Shown here: positions 38,981 through 47,541 of the stretch, piece after piece | Position numbering within the stretch: the first letter of the stretch is position 1 | Layout of the letters: every line of letters begins with the position of its first letter | Source of the DNA: Anaeropeptidivorans aminofermentans | GTDB lineage: Bacteria; Bacillota; Clostridia; Lachnospirales; UBA5962 | DNA length: 64,000 nt | Reading direction: 5' to 3' | Assembly (NCBI RefSeq): GCF_940670685.1 | Contig: NZ_OW711693.1 | Span: forward strand, 2,852,001-2,916,000 | The notes under the pieces: generated by a model | Databases searched by the model: none | The model's input: the letters and a program-made list of their open reading frames with translations, nothing else | What the model was told of the DNA's origin: nothing | Program-made: the position numbers and the translations under genes

Positions 38981-40261
38981 CTATTCAACCATATTATCAT
39001 CTATGGATTTATAAATCTCATGGAGAAGCTTCTCCAGAGACTCAATATCATAATTAAGAAAGGGCTCCATGTCAAAATTGAAATCCACCCTGTCCGTATG
39101 AAGGTATATCTTTGCAAGAGAGGTCATATCCTCACTGAATAAATACTCATTATCCTCCAGAAGACTCATGATAGAGGAGGTCATTTCTATGGTTTTGGTA
39201 AATTGCCTGTCTTCAAAGTAAAAAGAGCTTAAAAGTATGAAATCTTTAATATAGCCCACATTATTTTCACCTATGAGCCCTCTTTTTATATTAAGAGCTT
39301 CAGAAGTATAAAAAATTGCTTTTTTAAAATTCTTGCGGTTTTTATATAAAAGGGCTATGGAAACCATAACGTTGGCAACATAAATATGGTTTCTGCCGAT
39401 GCTTTTTTCAGCCAAAGCCAAAAGGCGTATTTTAGCGTTTATGGCTTCGTCAATATTACCCTGTATCCTATGAATTTCAGAGATTTCGTTCATACACATG
39501 ACGCAATAAGGGTGCGCACTATCTATAACCTCGGCACTGATATCCATGAATATTTGAAAGCAGTCTAAAGCATTGCTGTATTGCTGGGTTTTTATATTAA
39601 ACATTCCCAGATAGTAGAGATTGCTTAAATATTCGTGGGATGCCTTGCCTTCAATATTTTTAATAAGAAGAAGGGCCCTGCTTAAATATTGGATAGCGCC
39701 TTCGTTATTGCCTACGGCTTCATACACATAGGCTATGGAATTTAGATTATCGGCATAATCTTTATCTTTTTCGCTTCTAAGGCTCAAGGCTTTTTTAAGC
39801 TGCCGAAGGGCATTTTCATAATCGCCGCTATCAAAAAGGGCATTTCCTAAGTTATAGATGGCGTCTATTCCTTGTCTGCTGTTTTCTCCGTAAAGCCTTA
39901 AAGATATTTCGTAAACGTCTCTGTAAAGCTTCAAAGCCTCGTTATAGACCATTTTTCTGCTGAATACCGTCGCCATATTATTGGCCCGCAAAGCATAATC
40001 CGCATTTTTTCCCTTTAGTCTTTTTACAATAGTCATAGATTCCATATAAAGTCTTATGGCTCTGCTAAGATCCCCTGCTTCGTCGTAAACATAAGCAATG
40101 GCGAAAAGATCGTCTGCATACCGCATGGATTTACTCATATTGTTCTGCTTGTATTTATATATAATATAATCTCCTACGCTCATGGCATCGTATAAATTAT
40201 TTTCCTCCACAAGCTTATGAAAGCGCTTTCTGAGTTTTGAAATTTCATCGTAAATATCCAC
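38981..40261 (-). CDS. Tetratricopeptide repeat protein, kinesin-light-chain type
   Basis: 426 residues, GTG start with AGGAGGG. At least eight TPR units of about 40 residues span residues 20-370, with the kinesin-light-chain flavour (LYRDVYEISLRLYGENSRQG, LDCFQIFMDISAEVIDSAHP). No signal peptide or membrane segment, so cytoplasmic. Probably a protein-binding scaffold or peptide-sensing regulator lacking its DNA-binding domain. Function unknown. It stands 76 bases past recX on the same strand. Confidence 0.82.
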   Translation of the reverse strand: MDIYDEISKLRKRFHKLVEENNLYDAMSVGDYIIYKYKQNNMSKSMRYADDLFAIAYVYDEAGDLSRAIRLYMESMTIVKRLKGKNADYALRANNMATVFSRKMVYNEALKLYRDVYEISLRLYGENSRQGIDAIYNLGNALFDSGDYENALRQLKKALSLRSEKDKDYADNLNSIAYVYEAVGNNEGAIQYLSRALLLIKNIEGKASHEYLSNLYYLGMFNIKTQQYSNALDCFQIFMDISAEVIDSAHPYCVMCMNEISEIHRIQGNIDEAINAKIRLLALAEKSIGRNHIYVANVMVSIALLYKNRKNFKKAIFYTSEALNIKRGLIGENNVGYIKDFILLSSFYFEDRQFTKTIEMTSSIMSLLEDNEYLFSEDMTSLAKIYLHTDRVDFNFDMEPFLNYDIESLEKLLHEIYKSIDDNMVE

Positions 40262-40337
40262 AAAAAGCCCTCCTTTTTACATCTACGAAAATGAAACTTA
40301 AGCTATGGTACTCATACAAATTATGTTTGTGCAGTTT

Positions 40338-40976
40338 TTACTCATCTTCCGGATATTCGTCATATCCTTCAAAATATAAAGAAAAGCCCTGATTGATATC
40401 GTTATAGGAAAACCCTTTTCTTACAAGATAATTATACACTTTTTGCTTATCTTTTTCATCATAATCATCTCTTGAAAGCTTTTTTGATATGGTTTTTATG
40501 ATATTATCCAAAGGCATATAGTCTGCTTCGCTGAAGGCTTCGTCAATAATTTCTCCTGATATTCCCTTTAGCTTTAAATCGTATTTTATTTTATACGCCC
40601 CTTGATATTTATATTTTGTTTTATCGGAAATATACTTTCTGGCATAATTTAAATCATTTATATAATCATATCTTTGAAGAAGCTCTATTACTTTATCTAT
40701 TATATTCTCAGGATAATCATAAGTAGATAGCTTATTACGCATTTCTTTTTCCGTTCTTGGGCCATAGCCTAAATATCTTGCGGCTCTCCCTTTGGCCTCT
40801 TGATAAATTACATTTTCAAGTATATTATCATATTCTTTTTCAGAAATATCCATGTCTTCTTTAAGCCTGTAAAAGAGAACATCCTCTCCGCTCATGCCAA
40901 ACTTAAACTTTCCGTCGATAAAGATAGAATATCTTTTGTTGTTCTTTTTCTGCCGTTCTATTTTTGTTATGGTCAT
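40338..40976 (-). CDS. recX: RecX regulatory protein
   Basis: 212 residues with the three tandem three-helix RecX repeats (AKGRAARYLGYGPRTEKEMR; YARKYISDKTKYKYQGAYKI; the last at about 150-200 with VYNYLVRKGFSYNDI). RecX binds RecA filaments and limits or modulates strand exchange. AAAAGGTGATTTT precedes the ATG. It follows recA on the same strand, but a hairpin and two repeats fill the 526-bp gap, so it may depend on read-through or its own promoter. Confidence 0.9.
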   Translation of the reverse strand: MTITKIERQKKNNKRYSIFIDGKFKFGMSGEDVLFYRLKEDMDISEKEYDNILENVIYQEAKGRAARYLGYGPRTEKEMRNKLSTYDYPENIIDKVIELLQRYDYINDLNYARKYISDKTKYKYQGAYKIKYDLKLKGISGEIIDEAFSEADYMPLDNIIKTISKKLSRDDYDEKDKQKVYNYLVRKGFSYNDINQGFSLYFEGYDEYPEDE

Positions 40977-41138
40977 AAAATCACCTTTTAAAAAGCCTAA
41001 TAAAATATATACTTATGAAACTTGAAAAAAGCCTCTTTGTTTTAAGTTTCATAAGTTTAACTTCGGTCTATAGTAAATAAACTTAATCTTTTTCAAGCTT
41101 ATTTACTGTACTTGAATTCATATAAAATAGCAGCATAA

Positions 41139-41209
41139 TCAATTTACTTTTCTCTTATTATATATTCTTTATAATCTACTGCCTGCAGCGGTATAAAAGC
41201 AAATTGACT
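41139..41209. repeat. Family B intergenic repeat, copy 7 (71 bp)
   Basis: ATCAATTTACTTTTCTC and GGTATAAAAGCAAATTGACT. The outer flank TATAAAATAGCAGCAT recurs inverted beside other copies (62860s). Confidence 0.7.
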
Positions 41210-41303
41210 ATCTATCCTATAGCCATTTTACTTACACATTTTCTTTCTGAAAATATATTCATAGCTAAAACTAAACTTCATTTGGTTTTAGTTATATTAT
41301 AGA

Positions 41304-41332
41304 AATAGCCGGATTATCCGGCTATTTTGTAC
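41304..41332 (-). terminator. Hairpin between recA and recX
   Basis: AAATAGCCGGATTATCCGGC-TATTT stem in the recA-recX gap; on the minus strand it is followed by CTATAAT rather than a long T-run, so partial read-through is plausible. Confidence 0.65.
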
Positions 41333-41357
41333 TATATTAAATTATTCACTCTTTATA

Positions 41358-41496
41358 AGAAATTTGCTTTTCGCTTATTATCTAAATAGGTTTAAGGAAA
41401 ACTTACTAAATTTAAAACTTAAAAGATAATTTTCAATTTTTATAAGCATATCCTCCAAAGCCAGATGCTTACAGCAGTATAAAAGCAAATACACAA
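41358..41496. repeat. Family B intergenic repeat, long copy 8
   Basis: AAATTTGCTTTTCGCTTATT at the left and GCAGTATAAAAGCAAATACA at the right, about 138 bp. Ends 7 bp from the recA stop. Confidence 0.55.
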
Positions 41497-41502
41497 TCTG
41501 TC

Positions 41503-42723
41503 TTACTCATCATCAGATAAATCAAGCTCCGGCATTTCTTCATCGTCTGCATACATGAGTTCTTCTTCAAAGACGAGATCTTCTGAGAAAGCCTCGTCTT
41601 CTTTTGCTTTAGTATTTTTTTTGCCTTTTCCTTTAGGTTCGTCAGGCTTTTCCGTATTATCTTCTTCGCCGTTTTCTTCATCGGGAAGAACAGGAAGAGC
41701 ATAATGCTCTCTTACGGCGTTTTCTATTTCTCTTCTTTCATGCGGGTGCTCTTTTAAGAAGTTTTTCGCCGTTTCACGGCCTTGGCCTATTTTAGCATCT
41801 TTATAAGAATACCATGAGCCGCTTTTTACAACGATGCCAAGGTCCGCCCCAAGGTCAAGAATATCGCCTTCTGTTGAAATACCCTGTCCGTACATGATAT
41901 CAAACTCGCAAACCTTAAAGGGGGGAGCAAGCTTATTCTTTGCCACTTTAACTTTTGTTCTGTTACCGATAAAGTCATTCCCCTGTTTGATAGTTTCTGC
42001 CCTTCTTATATCTATTCTTACAGAAGCATAGAATTTAAGGGCCCTTCCGCCTGTGGTCGTCTCATTGCTGCCATAGGTTACGCCTATTTTTTCTCTCAGC
42101 TGGTTAATGAAAATAACGGTACAATTGGTTTTACTGGTAACAGCCGTAAGCTTTCTTAAAGCCTGGCTCATAAGCCTTGCCTGAAGACCCATATGGCTAT
42201 CTCCCATATCTCCTTCTATTTCTGCTCTCGGAACAAGGGCCGCAACAGAGTCAATAACGATAATGTCAATGGCACCTGAACGAACCATGGATTCTGCTAT
42301 TTCAAGAGCCTGCTCTCCGTCATCAGGCTGGGATATGTACATTTCGTCAATATCTACGCCAAGCTTTTTGGCGTAAACCGGATCAAGCGCATGCTCCGCG
42401 TCTACGTAAGCCGCTATTCCTCCGGCCTTTTGAACCTGAGCAACAATATGAAGGGCGACGGTGGTTTTACCTGATGATTCAGGGCCGTAAATTTCTACGA
42501 TTCTCCCCTTGGGTATTCCGCCTATGCCTAAAGCTATGTCAAGGCTCAAGGAGCCTGTAGGAATAACGGGAACATCTACCGCCGTCTTTTGGCCGAATTT
42601 CATCACAGAACCTTTTCCAAAGTTTTTTTCCAATTGGCTGATGGCGTTTTCAAGGGCTTTCATCTTTTCGCTCTCTGACTGAGCATCATAATTTATTTCA
42701 GGTCTCCTTTTATCTTTGGCCAT
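41503..42723 (-). CDS. recA: Recombinase RecA
   Basis: 406 residues; Walker [10 protein letters not shown] (80-88), RecA signature [14 protein letters not shown] and loop regions [21 protein letters not shown] (about 176-196) intact. It forms ATP-dependent filaments on single-stranded DNA for recombination and SOS co-protease function. The C-terminus is unusually long and acidic: about 60 residues past the normal end, with a Lys-rich patch [19 protein letters not shown] followed by an Asp/Glu-rich end. AGGAGGATATA precedes the ATG. No clear LexA box was seen upstream. Confidence 0.97.
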   Translation of the reverse strand: MAKDKRRPEINYDAQSESEKMKALENAISQLEKNFGKGSVMKFGQKTAVDVPVIPTGSLSLDIALGIGGIPKGRIVEIYGPESSGKTTVALHIVAQVQKAGGIAAYVDAEHALDPVYAKKLGVDIDEMYISQPDDGEQALEIAESMVRSGAIDIIVIDSVAALVPRAEIEGDMGDSHMGLQARLMSQALRKLTAVTSKTNCTVIFINQLREKIGVTYGSNETTTGGRALKFYASVRIDIRRAETIKQGNDFIGNRTKVKVAKNKLAPPFKVCEFDIMYGQGISTEGDILDLGADLGIVVKSGSWYSYKDAKIGQGRETAKNFLKEHPHERREIENAVREHYALPVLPDEENGEEDNTEKPDEPKGKGKKNTKAKEDEAFSEDLVFEEELMYADDEEMPELDLSDDE

Positions 42724-42829
42724 TATATCCTCCTAATTTATAATTCCTTTTCTATGGATACACTCTGTTTTAATTATATTTCTTATATTAAAAAATCACA
42801 AGTTAAATTATTTTTTACACGACTACGGC

Positions 42830-42958
42830 TTACAGTGAAACAAATGAATTACAGCAACGAAAAGCATGTACTTTAAATGGCTTCAATAATAGCGCTTTCA
42901 TCTATTTAAGCTGTTTATAAAAATAGATTTTTGTTACTGCCTTGATTTTGTTTTGCTT
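42830..42958. repeat. Possible decayed family A repeat
   Basis: CTTACAGTGAAACAA, GAAAAGCATGTACTTTAAAT and AAATAGATTTTTGTTACTGC resemble parts of A copies, but the termini are not clear. It occupies the spacer between recA and the EamA gene. Confidence 0.35.
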
Positions 42959-43036
42959 ATCGCGTTTACGTATTACCAAAATGATTAATCTGCCTTTTTA
43001 GAAGAAATTACTCTTTTTATGCTTCTGTATCCTTAT

Positions 43037-43963
43037 TTACGCTTCCCCTTCGGCAGCCTTTGGGGCATTCTCCTTTTTCCTGTCAAAAATAAAGGAAAGC
43101 TTTGTTTCCGATATGATGATAGCAGCAAAGATTATAACACAGCCTGTAAGCATTCTGCCTGTGAACTCTTCCTTAAATATAAGGGCTGAAAATATTGCAC
43201 AAAATACGGATTCCAAAGAAAGCAGTATAGCGGCTTTTACGGCAGAGGTATATTTTTGCCCTATATTCTGAAAAAGAAAGCATATAAAGGTACAAAGGAT
43301 TCCCATATACAAAAATGACATCGTACCCTTTAGGGTTGTCTTAGGCACATTATGAAATAAAATGGCTGAAATAAGACATATGCCAAGACTTACAATACCG
43401 CTGAAATTAATCATGGCGATGGTAAGATTTATAGGGTCGTATTTTCTGGTGTATTTTTCCGTAAAAATAAATTGCAAAGCGTAAAATACAGCACATATGA
43501 AAGTTAAAAATGCACCGAAGGAAATATCAAATCCGCTTGTAAGGGAAATAAGTCCTATCCCTGTAACGGTCATAACTGCGCTTATATTTGAAAATATATC
43601 AAGCTTTGTTCTATCCTTTAAATACTTTAAAAAAGGAATTAGTACAACATACGACGCCGTAACAAAGGCATTCACCGAAGGTGTAGAATATTTCAAGCCG
43701 AACATTTGAAATATAAAGGCACTTAGCATCATAATCCCCAGTACAGAGCCTGCTATGATTTCCTCTTTCTTCATTGAAATCAGTCTTTTGTAGAAAAATA
43801 TATTAAGGCATATGGCTGCAATACCCATTCTTCCGCCGATTACCTGCATAGGCGTGTAATGAAGATCAAGGGCTATCTGGCTTGCTATAAAACCTGTTCC
43901 CCAGATAATCGCCGTTAGAAAAAGCATTGTTGAAGACATGCCTTGAGATAAACCTTTATTCAT
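43037..43963 (-). CDS. EamA/DMT-superfamily transporter
   Basis: 308 residues with ten transmembrane helices arranged as two EamA repeats (AIIWGTGFIASQIAL near the start; FTEKYTRKYDPINLTIAMI between the repeats). A basic tail follows. Members export metabolites or amino acids. Its ATG lies within the last codons of cinA (8-base overlap, AAGAGG upstream), so it is translationally coupled to cinA. Substrate unknown. Confidence 0.88.
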   Translation of the reverse strand: MNKGLSQGMSSTMLFLTAIIWGTGFIASQIALDLHYTPMQVIGGRMGIAAICLNIFFYKRLISMKKEEIIAGSVLGIMMLSAFIFQMFGLKYSTPSVNAFVTASYVVLIPFLKYLKDRTKLDIFSNISAVMTVTGIGLISLTSGFDISFGAFLTFICAVFYALQFIFTEKYTRKYDPINLTIAMINFSGIVSLGICLISAILFHNVPKTTLKGTMSFLYMGILCTFICFLFQNIGQKYTSAVKAAILLSLESVFCAIFSALIFKEEFTGRMLTGCVIIFAAIIISETKLSFIFDRKKENAPKAAEGEA

Positions 43964-45191
43964 TTATAATACCTCTTCTTAATATGTCGAGCGCATTTAC
44001 AGCTGTTCTCGTTCTTATTCTTTGTCTGCTCCCTTTAAATTGAAATTCATAGGAGCTTACTTTGCCTTTTATGCAAAGGCCTATATAAACAAGGCCTACA
44101 GGCTTTTCGTCGGTTCCTCCTCCGGGGCCTGCGATACCTGTTGTTGAAATACCAATATCAGCGCCTGAAGAAACGCATACGCCCTCCGCCATTTCTCTTG
44201 CGGTTTCATGGCTTACGGCGCCGTACTTTTCAAGGGTTTCAGCCTTTACGGAAAGTCTTTTTATTTTAGATTCATTGGCGTAGGTCACGACACCTTCAAG
44301 AAGAACTGCCGATGCTCCGGCACAGTCTATGAGCTTTGAAGTAACCATTCCCCCCGTGCAGGATTCTGCAACGGCAAGCTTCAGGCCCTTTTCATTCAGA
44401 AGGCGAATAATGACTTCTTCAAGGCTTGTTTCCCCTTCGCCGTAAATACTCGTTCCGAATCTTCTGTAAAGCTCGTCTATTACAGGCTGCATTATTTTTT
44501 CAGCTTCTTTTTCATCATGGGCAGAAGCGGTTATTCTAAAAAGCATTTCGGAATTTTTCGCATAAGGCGCTATGGTAGGGTTAGACTGGCTTTCTATTAA
44601 ATCGCTTATAACTTCCTCTGCCTTGCTTTCCCCGACGCCTATAATGCGAATGCTTCTGGAAATATATTTATGGTCACTTTCAGCCATAAGATATTGAGCG
44701 ACAAAATCCTTAAACATAGGCTCCATTTCAAAAGGAGGGCCGGGAAGCATAACAAGCCTTTTACCGTTATTTTCGATAATGCAGCCCGGAGCGGTTCCGT
44801 TATTGTTGGGTATAGCAATGGCCCCTTCGGGAAGATAAGCCTGTTTTTCATTATTTTTCGTCATTTGTCTGCCAAGGCCGTCAAAATAAGATTTAAGCTC
44901 TTCCATAGCCTTTTCGTTTAATACCATTTTTCTGCCGAAAAATTTAGCGCCTGTTTCCTTTGTTAAATCGTCCTTCGTAGGGCCAAGGCCACCGGTGGTG
45001 ATTACCATATCAGCTCTTTCAAAGGCCTGCTCTAAAGCTTTATAGAGCCTATCCGGGTTATCGCCTACAACAGACTGATAATAAACGTCGATCCCCATTG
45101 CCGCAAGCTCCTTTGAAAGAAACTGGGCATTGGTATTTATAATATCTCCAAGCAAAAGCTCTGTTCCCACAGCCATAATTTCAGCTTTCAT
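43956..45191 (-). CDS. cinA: CinA: competence/damage-inducible protein, NMN deamidase
   Basis: 411 residues from the ATG at 45191 (AGGAGGATACAA upstream); an upstream in-frame ATG at 45302 has no site and would add 37 atypical residues. N-terminal MoaB-like domain (1-170; EIMAVGTELLLGDIINTN, TTGGLGPTKDDLT) and C-terminal PncC domain (about 250-411; AVAESCTGGM, GIAGPGGGTDEKPVG). The enzyme recycles pyridine nucleotides by deamidating NMN. In Firmicutes cinA is often next to recA, and here it is separated from it only by the EamA gene. Confidence 0.94.
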   Translation of the reverse strand: MKAEIMAVGTELLLGDIINTNAQFLSKELAAMGIDVYYQSVVGDNPDRLYKALEQAFERADMVITTGGLGPTKDDLTKETGAKFFGRKMVLNEKAMEELKSYFDGLGRQMTKNNEKQAYLPEGAIAIPNNNGTAPGCIIENNGKRLVMLPGPPFEMEPMFKDFVAQYLMAESDHKYISRSIRIIGVGESKAEEVISDLIESQSNPTIAPYAKNSEMLFRITASAHDEKEAEKIMQPVIDELYRRFGTSIYGEGETSLEEVIIRLLNEKGLKLAVAESCTGGMVTSKLIDCAGASAVLLEGVVTYANESKIKRLSVKAETLEKYGAVSHETAREMAEGVCVSSGADIGISTTGIAGPGGGTDEKPVGLVYIGLCIKGKVSSYEFQFKGSRQRIRTRTAVNALDILRRGIINE

Positions 45192-45332
45192 TTGTATCCT
45201 CCTATTTGTCTGCCGCCGAAAATAATTTCCGGCGAAATTTCTTAAGTCTTTTGGCAACGGTGTTGCCGGCGTGTTTTCACAAAGGGCAAATACCCTTTTC
45301 ACCTATACTCGAATAAAAGTAAGACAATAGCG

Positions 45333-45410
45333 TTGTACATTTGCTTTGCCTTGATTTTATGCCTTCTTAGAGCCCGTTTCTTACTGCGGAAGAAAAGCAA
45401 ATTTACTATA
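45333..45410. repeat. Family B intergenic repeat, copy 9
   Basis: TTGTACATTTGCTTTGCC at the left, GGAAGAAAAGCAAATTTACT at the right, upstream of cinA. Confidence 0.6.
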
Positions 45411-45423
45411 TCCGCTTATTATG

Positions 45424-45482
45424 ATGAAAAAGCACAAACTTAGAAAACAGGGGAGATTTTGTTTCAAAATGCCCTGTAAGTC
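45424..45482. repeat. Family D short repeat, copy 2
   Basis: AAGCACAAACTTAGAAAACA then GGGGAGATTTTGTTTCAAAA-TGCCCTG; matches the element at 12174 in about four fifths of positions by eye. Confidence 0.5.
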
Positions 45483-45518
45483 CAGAAAGTGCCGGTTTAA
45501 ATTACCTTAATCCAAATT

Positions 45519-46055
45519 TTATTTTAATACAGCTTTATTTTTATAGATATAATCCACCGCAGATAAAACTGTAAAGAATACGGAGGCCATGATTAAAATA
45601 TTCCCTATAGAAAGGGCTAAATCTCCTTTAAGGCCCAAAAGAAGGTAAATTACCATAATCATCTGGGTTATGGTTTTTATTTTTCCCCACATGCTTGCGG
45701 CAATAACAATGCCTTCATCGGAAGCCACAAGGCGAAAGCCTGTGATAATAAACTCTCTTGCTATTATTACTATGACGGCAAGAGAAGGAATGTCACCCAT
45801 TTCTATCATTGCTATCATGGCGGAGCATACAAGAAGCTTGTCTGCAAGAGGGTCCATGAACTTTCCGAAATTGGTAATCAGGTTATACTTTCTGGCAATA
45901 TATCCGTCTAAAGCGTCTGTGGAAGATGCGATAATAAAAATACTAAGCGCTACATAACGGCTTATAGGTTCCCCCATGGGGCTTGCCAAAAGAAAGAAAA
46001 GAAAAACAGGTATCAGGCATACTCTTAAAACCGTAAGCTTATTGGGCAAATTCAT
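45519..46055 (-). CDS. pgsA: CDP-diacylglycerol-glycerol-3-phosphate 3-phosphatidyltransferase
   Basis: 178 residues, four to five transmembrane helices, with the CDP-alcohol phosphotransferase motif D-G-x2-A-R-x8-G-x3-D-x3-D in DALDGYIARKYNLI and FGKFMDPLADK. It makes phosphatidylglycerol phosphate for membrane phospholipids. The ATG lies inside the end of rimO (17-base overlap, AGGAGAG upstream), so rimO-pgsA are co-translated, a common Firmicute arrangement. Confidence 0.95.
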   Translation of the reverse strand: MNLPNKLTVLRVCLIPVFLFFLLASPMGEPISRYVALSIFIIASSTDALDGYIARKYNLITNFGKFMDPLADKLLVCSAMIAMIEMGDIPSLAVIVIIAREFIITGFRLVASDEGIVIAASMWGKIKTITQMIMVIYLLLGLKGDLALSIGNILIMASVFFTVLSAVDYIYKNKAVLK

Positions 46056-47397
46056 AACTAATCTCTCCTATCAAATCATAATCGGAGCTTTCTTTAATCA
46101 GGATATCTTTAAAGTCCCCTGCTATTATTTCCTCGCCGCTATTGAAAAATACAAGGCCGTCTATTTCGTAGCAGTCCATATAGCTTCTTCCGCAGTATAC
46201 GCCGTCCTCAACCTTTCCTTCAACGATGACTTTAAGGGTTTTCCCTATTTTTTCGCTGCATTTTTCCGCGGAAATACCCTTTTGAATTTCAAGGATAAAT
46301 TCCTTGCGTTTTATTTTTTCTTCCTCTTCTATTTGGTCTTCCATAATGCTTGCAGGTGTTCCTTCTTCCTTGGAATAAGTAAATACCCCAAGCCTGTCAA
46401 ACTTTATCTCCTGTACAAATTCACAGAGGCCGTTAAAGTCTTCTAATGTTTCTCCGGGGAAGCCCACAATCAAAGTAGAGCGTATCGCAATATCCGGAAC
46501 CTTTGCTCTAAGCTTATGAATTACTTCTATAAGCTTCTTTCGGTTGCTCTGTCTTTTCATGCTGTTTAATATTTTATCTTCGCTGTGCTGAACAGGCATA
46601 TCGATATAGTGGCATAATTTAGGGTTCCTGGCCATTTCGTCGATAAATTCGTCTGTAATATGCTCGGGATAAGCATATAATACTCTTATCCATTCAAGGC
46701 ATTCTATCTCGGAAAGCTTTTTAACAAGCTCATGAAGCATGGATTTTCCATATAAATCTCTTCCGTAAAGGGCCGTATCCTGGGCCACGAGAATAATTTC
46801 TCGAACCCCCTTCATCACAAGGCCTTCCGCTTCTTTTATAAGGCTTTCCATGGTTCTTGAACGGTATTTTCCTCTTAAAGAAGGTATAGTACAGTAAGTA
46901 CAGCGGTTGTCACAGCCTTCCGCTATTTTCATATAAGCAAAATAAGGCGGCGTGCTTAAAAACCGATTGATACTATTTTGTTCGTTGATGAGATTATTAA
47001 TATCCGTAACAAGCTTTACCTTTTCACCGCCGAGAACAGATTTGATGACGCTTGCGATGGCTTCAAAATCTCCCGTTCCCACAACACCGTCAACTTCCGG
47101 AAGCTCGTTGAATATTTCGTCTCTATATCTTTGAGCCATACAGCCGGTTACGATAAGAGCCTTGCAGTTGCCCTCTTCCTTATACTTTCCTGCATCGATT
47201 ACGCTTTCTATTCCCTCGTCGGTAGCTTCCAGTATAAATCCGCAGGTATTTACAATGATTACGTCGGCTTCCTCTTCCGCATTGGTAATGGTATATCCCT
47301 CACGGTCTATGATGCCAAGCATAACCTCGCTGTCTACTAAATTTTTGTCGCAGCCCAAAGATACAAAGGCTATTTTTATATTTCTATTGTCTGACAT
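46039..47397 (-). CDS. rimO: Ribosomal protein S12 methylthiotransferase
   Basis: 452 residues. N-terminal UPF0004 domain (AFVSLGCDKNLVDSE; three cysteines for the auxiliary cluster), radical SAM domain with C-x3-C-x2-C in EGCDNRCTYCTIPSLRG, and a C-terminal TRAM domain (about 385-450). It adds a methylthio group to an aspartate of ribosomal protein S12. GGAAAGG precedes the ATG at 47397; the earlier ATG at 47415 lacks a site. Follows ftsK across a 17-bp tandem array. Confidence 0.93.
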   Translation of the reverse strand: MSDNRNIKIAFVSLGCDKNLVDSEVMLGIIDREGYTITNAEEEADVIIVNTCGFILEATDEGIESVIDAGKYKEEGNCKALIVTGCMAQRYRDEIFNELPEVDGVVGTGDFEAIASVIKSVLGGEKVKLVTDINNLINEQNSINRFLSTPPYFAYMKIAEGCDNRCTYCTIPSLRGKYRSRTMESLIKEAEGLVMKGVREIILVAQDTALYGRDLYGKSMLHELVKKLSEIECLEWIRVLYAYPEHITDEFIDEMARNPKLCHYIDMPVQHSEDKILNSMKRQSNRKKLIEVIHKLRAKVPDIAIRSTLIVGFPGETLEDFNGLCEFVQEIKFDRLGVFTYSKEEGTPASIMEDQIEEEEKIKRKEFILEIQKGISAEKCSEKIGKTLKVIVEGKVEDGVYCGRSYMDCYEIDGLVFFNSGEEIIAGDFKDILIKESSDYDLIGEISYEFAQ

Positions 47398-47437
47398 AGT
47401 TGTTCCTTTCCGCATTAAAGTTTAAATTTATTTCTAT

Positions 47438-47541
47438 ATTTATACAGGCTCTTCATTTATACAGGCTCTTCATTTATACAGGCTCTTCATTTATACAGGC
47501 TCTTCATTTATACAGGCTCTTCATTTATACAGGCTCTTCTT
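47438..47541. repeat. 17-bp tandem repeat array, six copies, at the end of ftsK
   Basis: TATACAGGCTCTTCATT repeated with exact 17-bp period (ACAGGCT begins at 47444, 47461, 47478, 47495, 47512, 47529). The copy nearest ftsK holds its last codons and stop; the others lie in the ftsK-rimO gap. Confidence 0.95.

Noticed and set aside
42724-43036. LexA/SOS box upstream of recA
   Set aside because: No GAAC-N4-GTTC-type site could be recognised.
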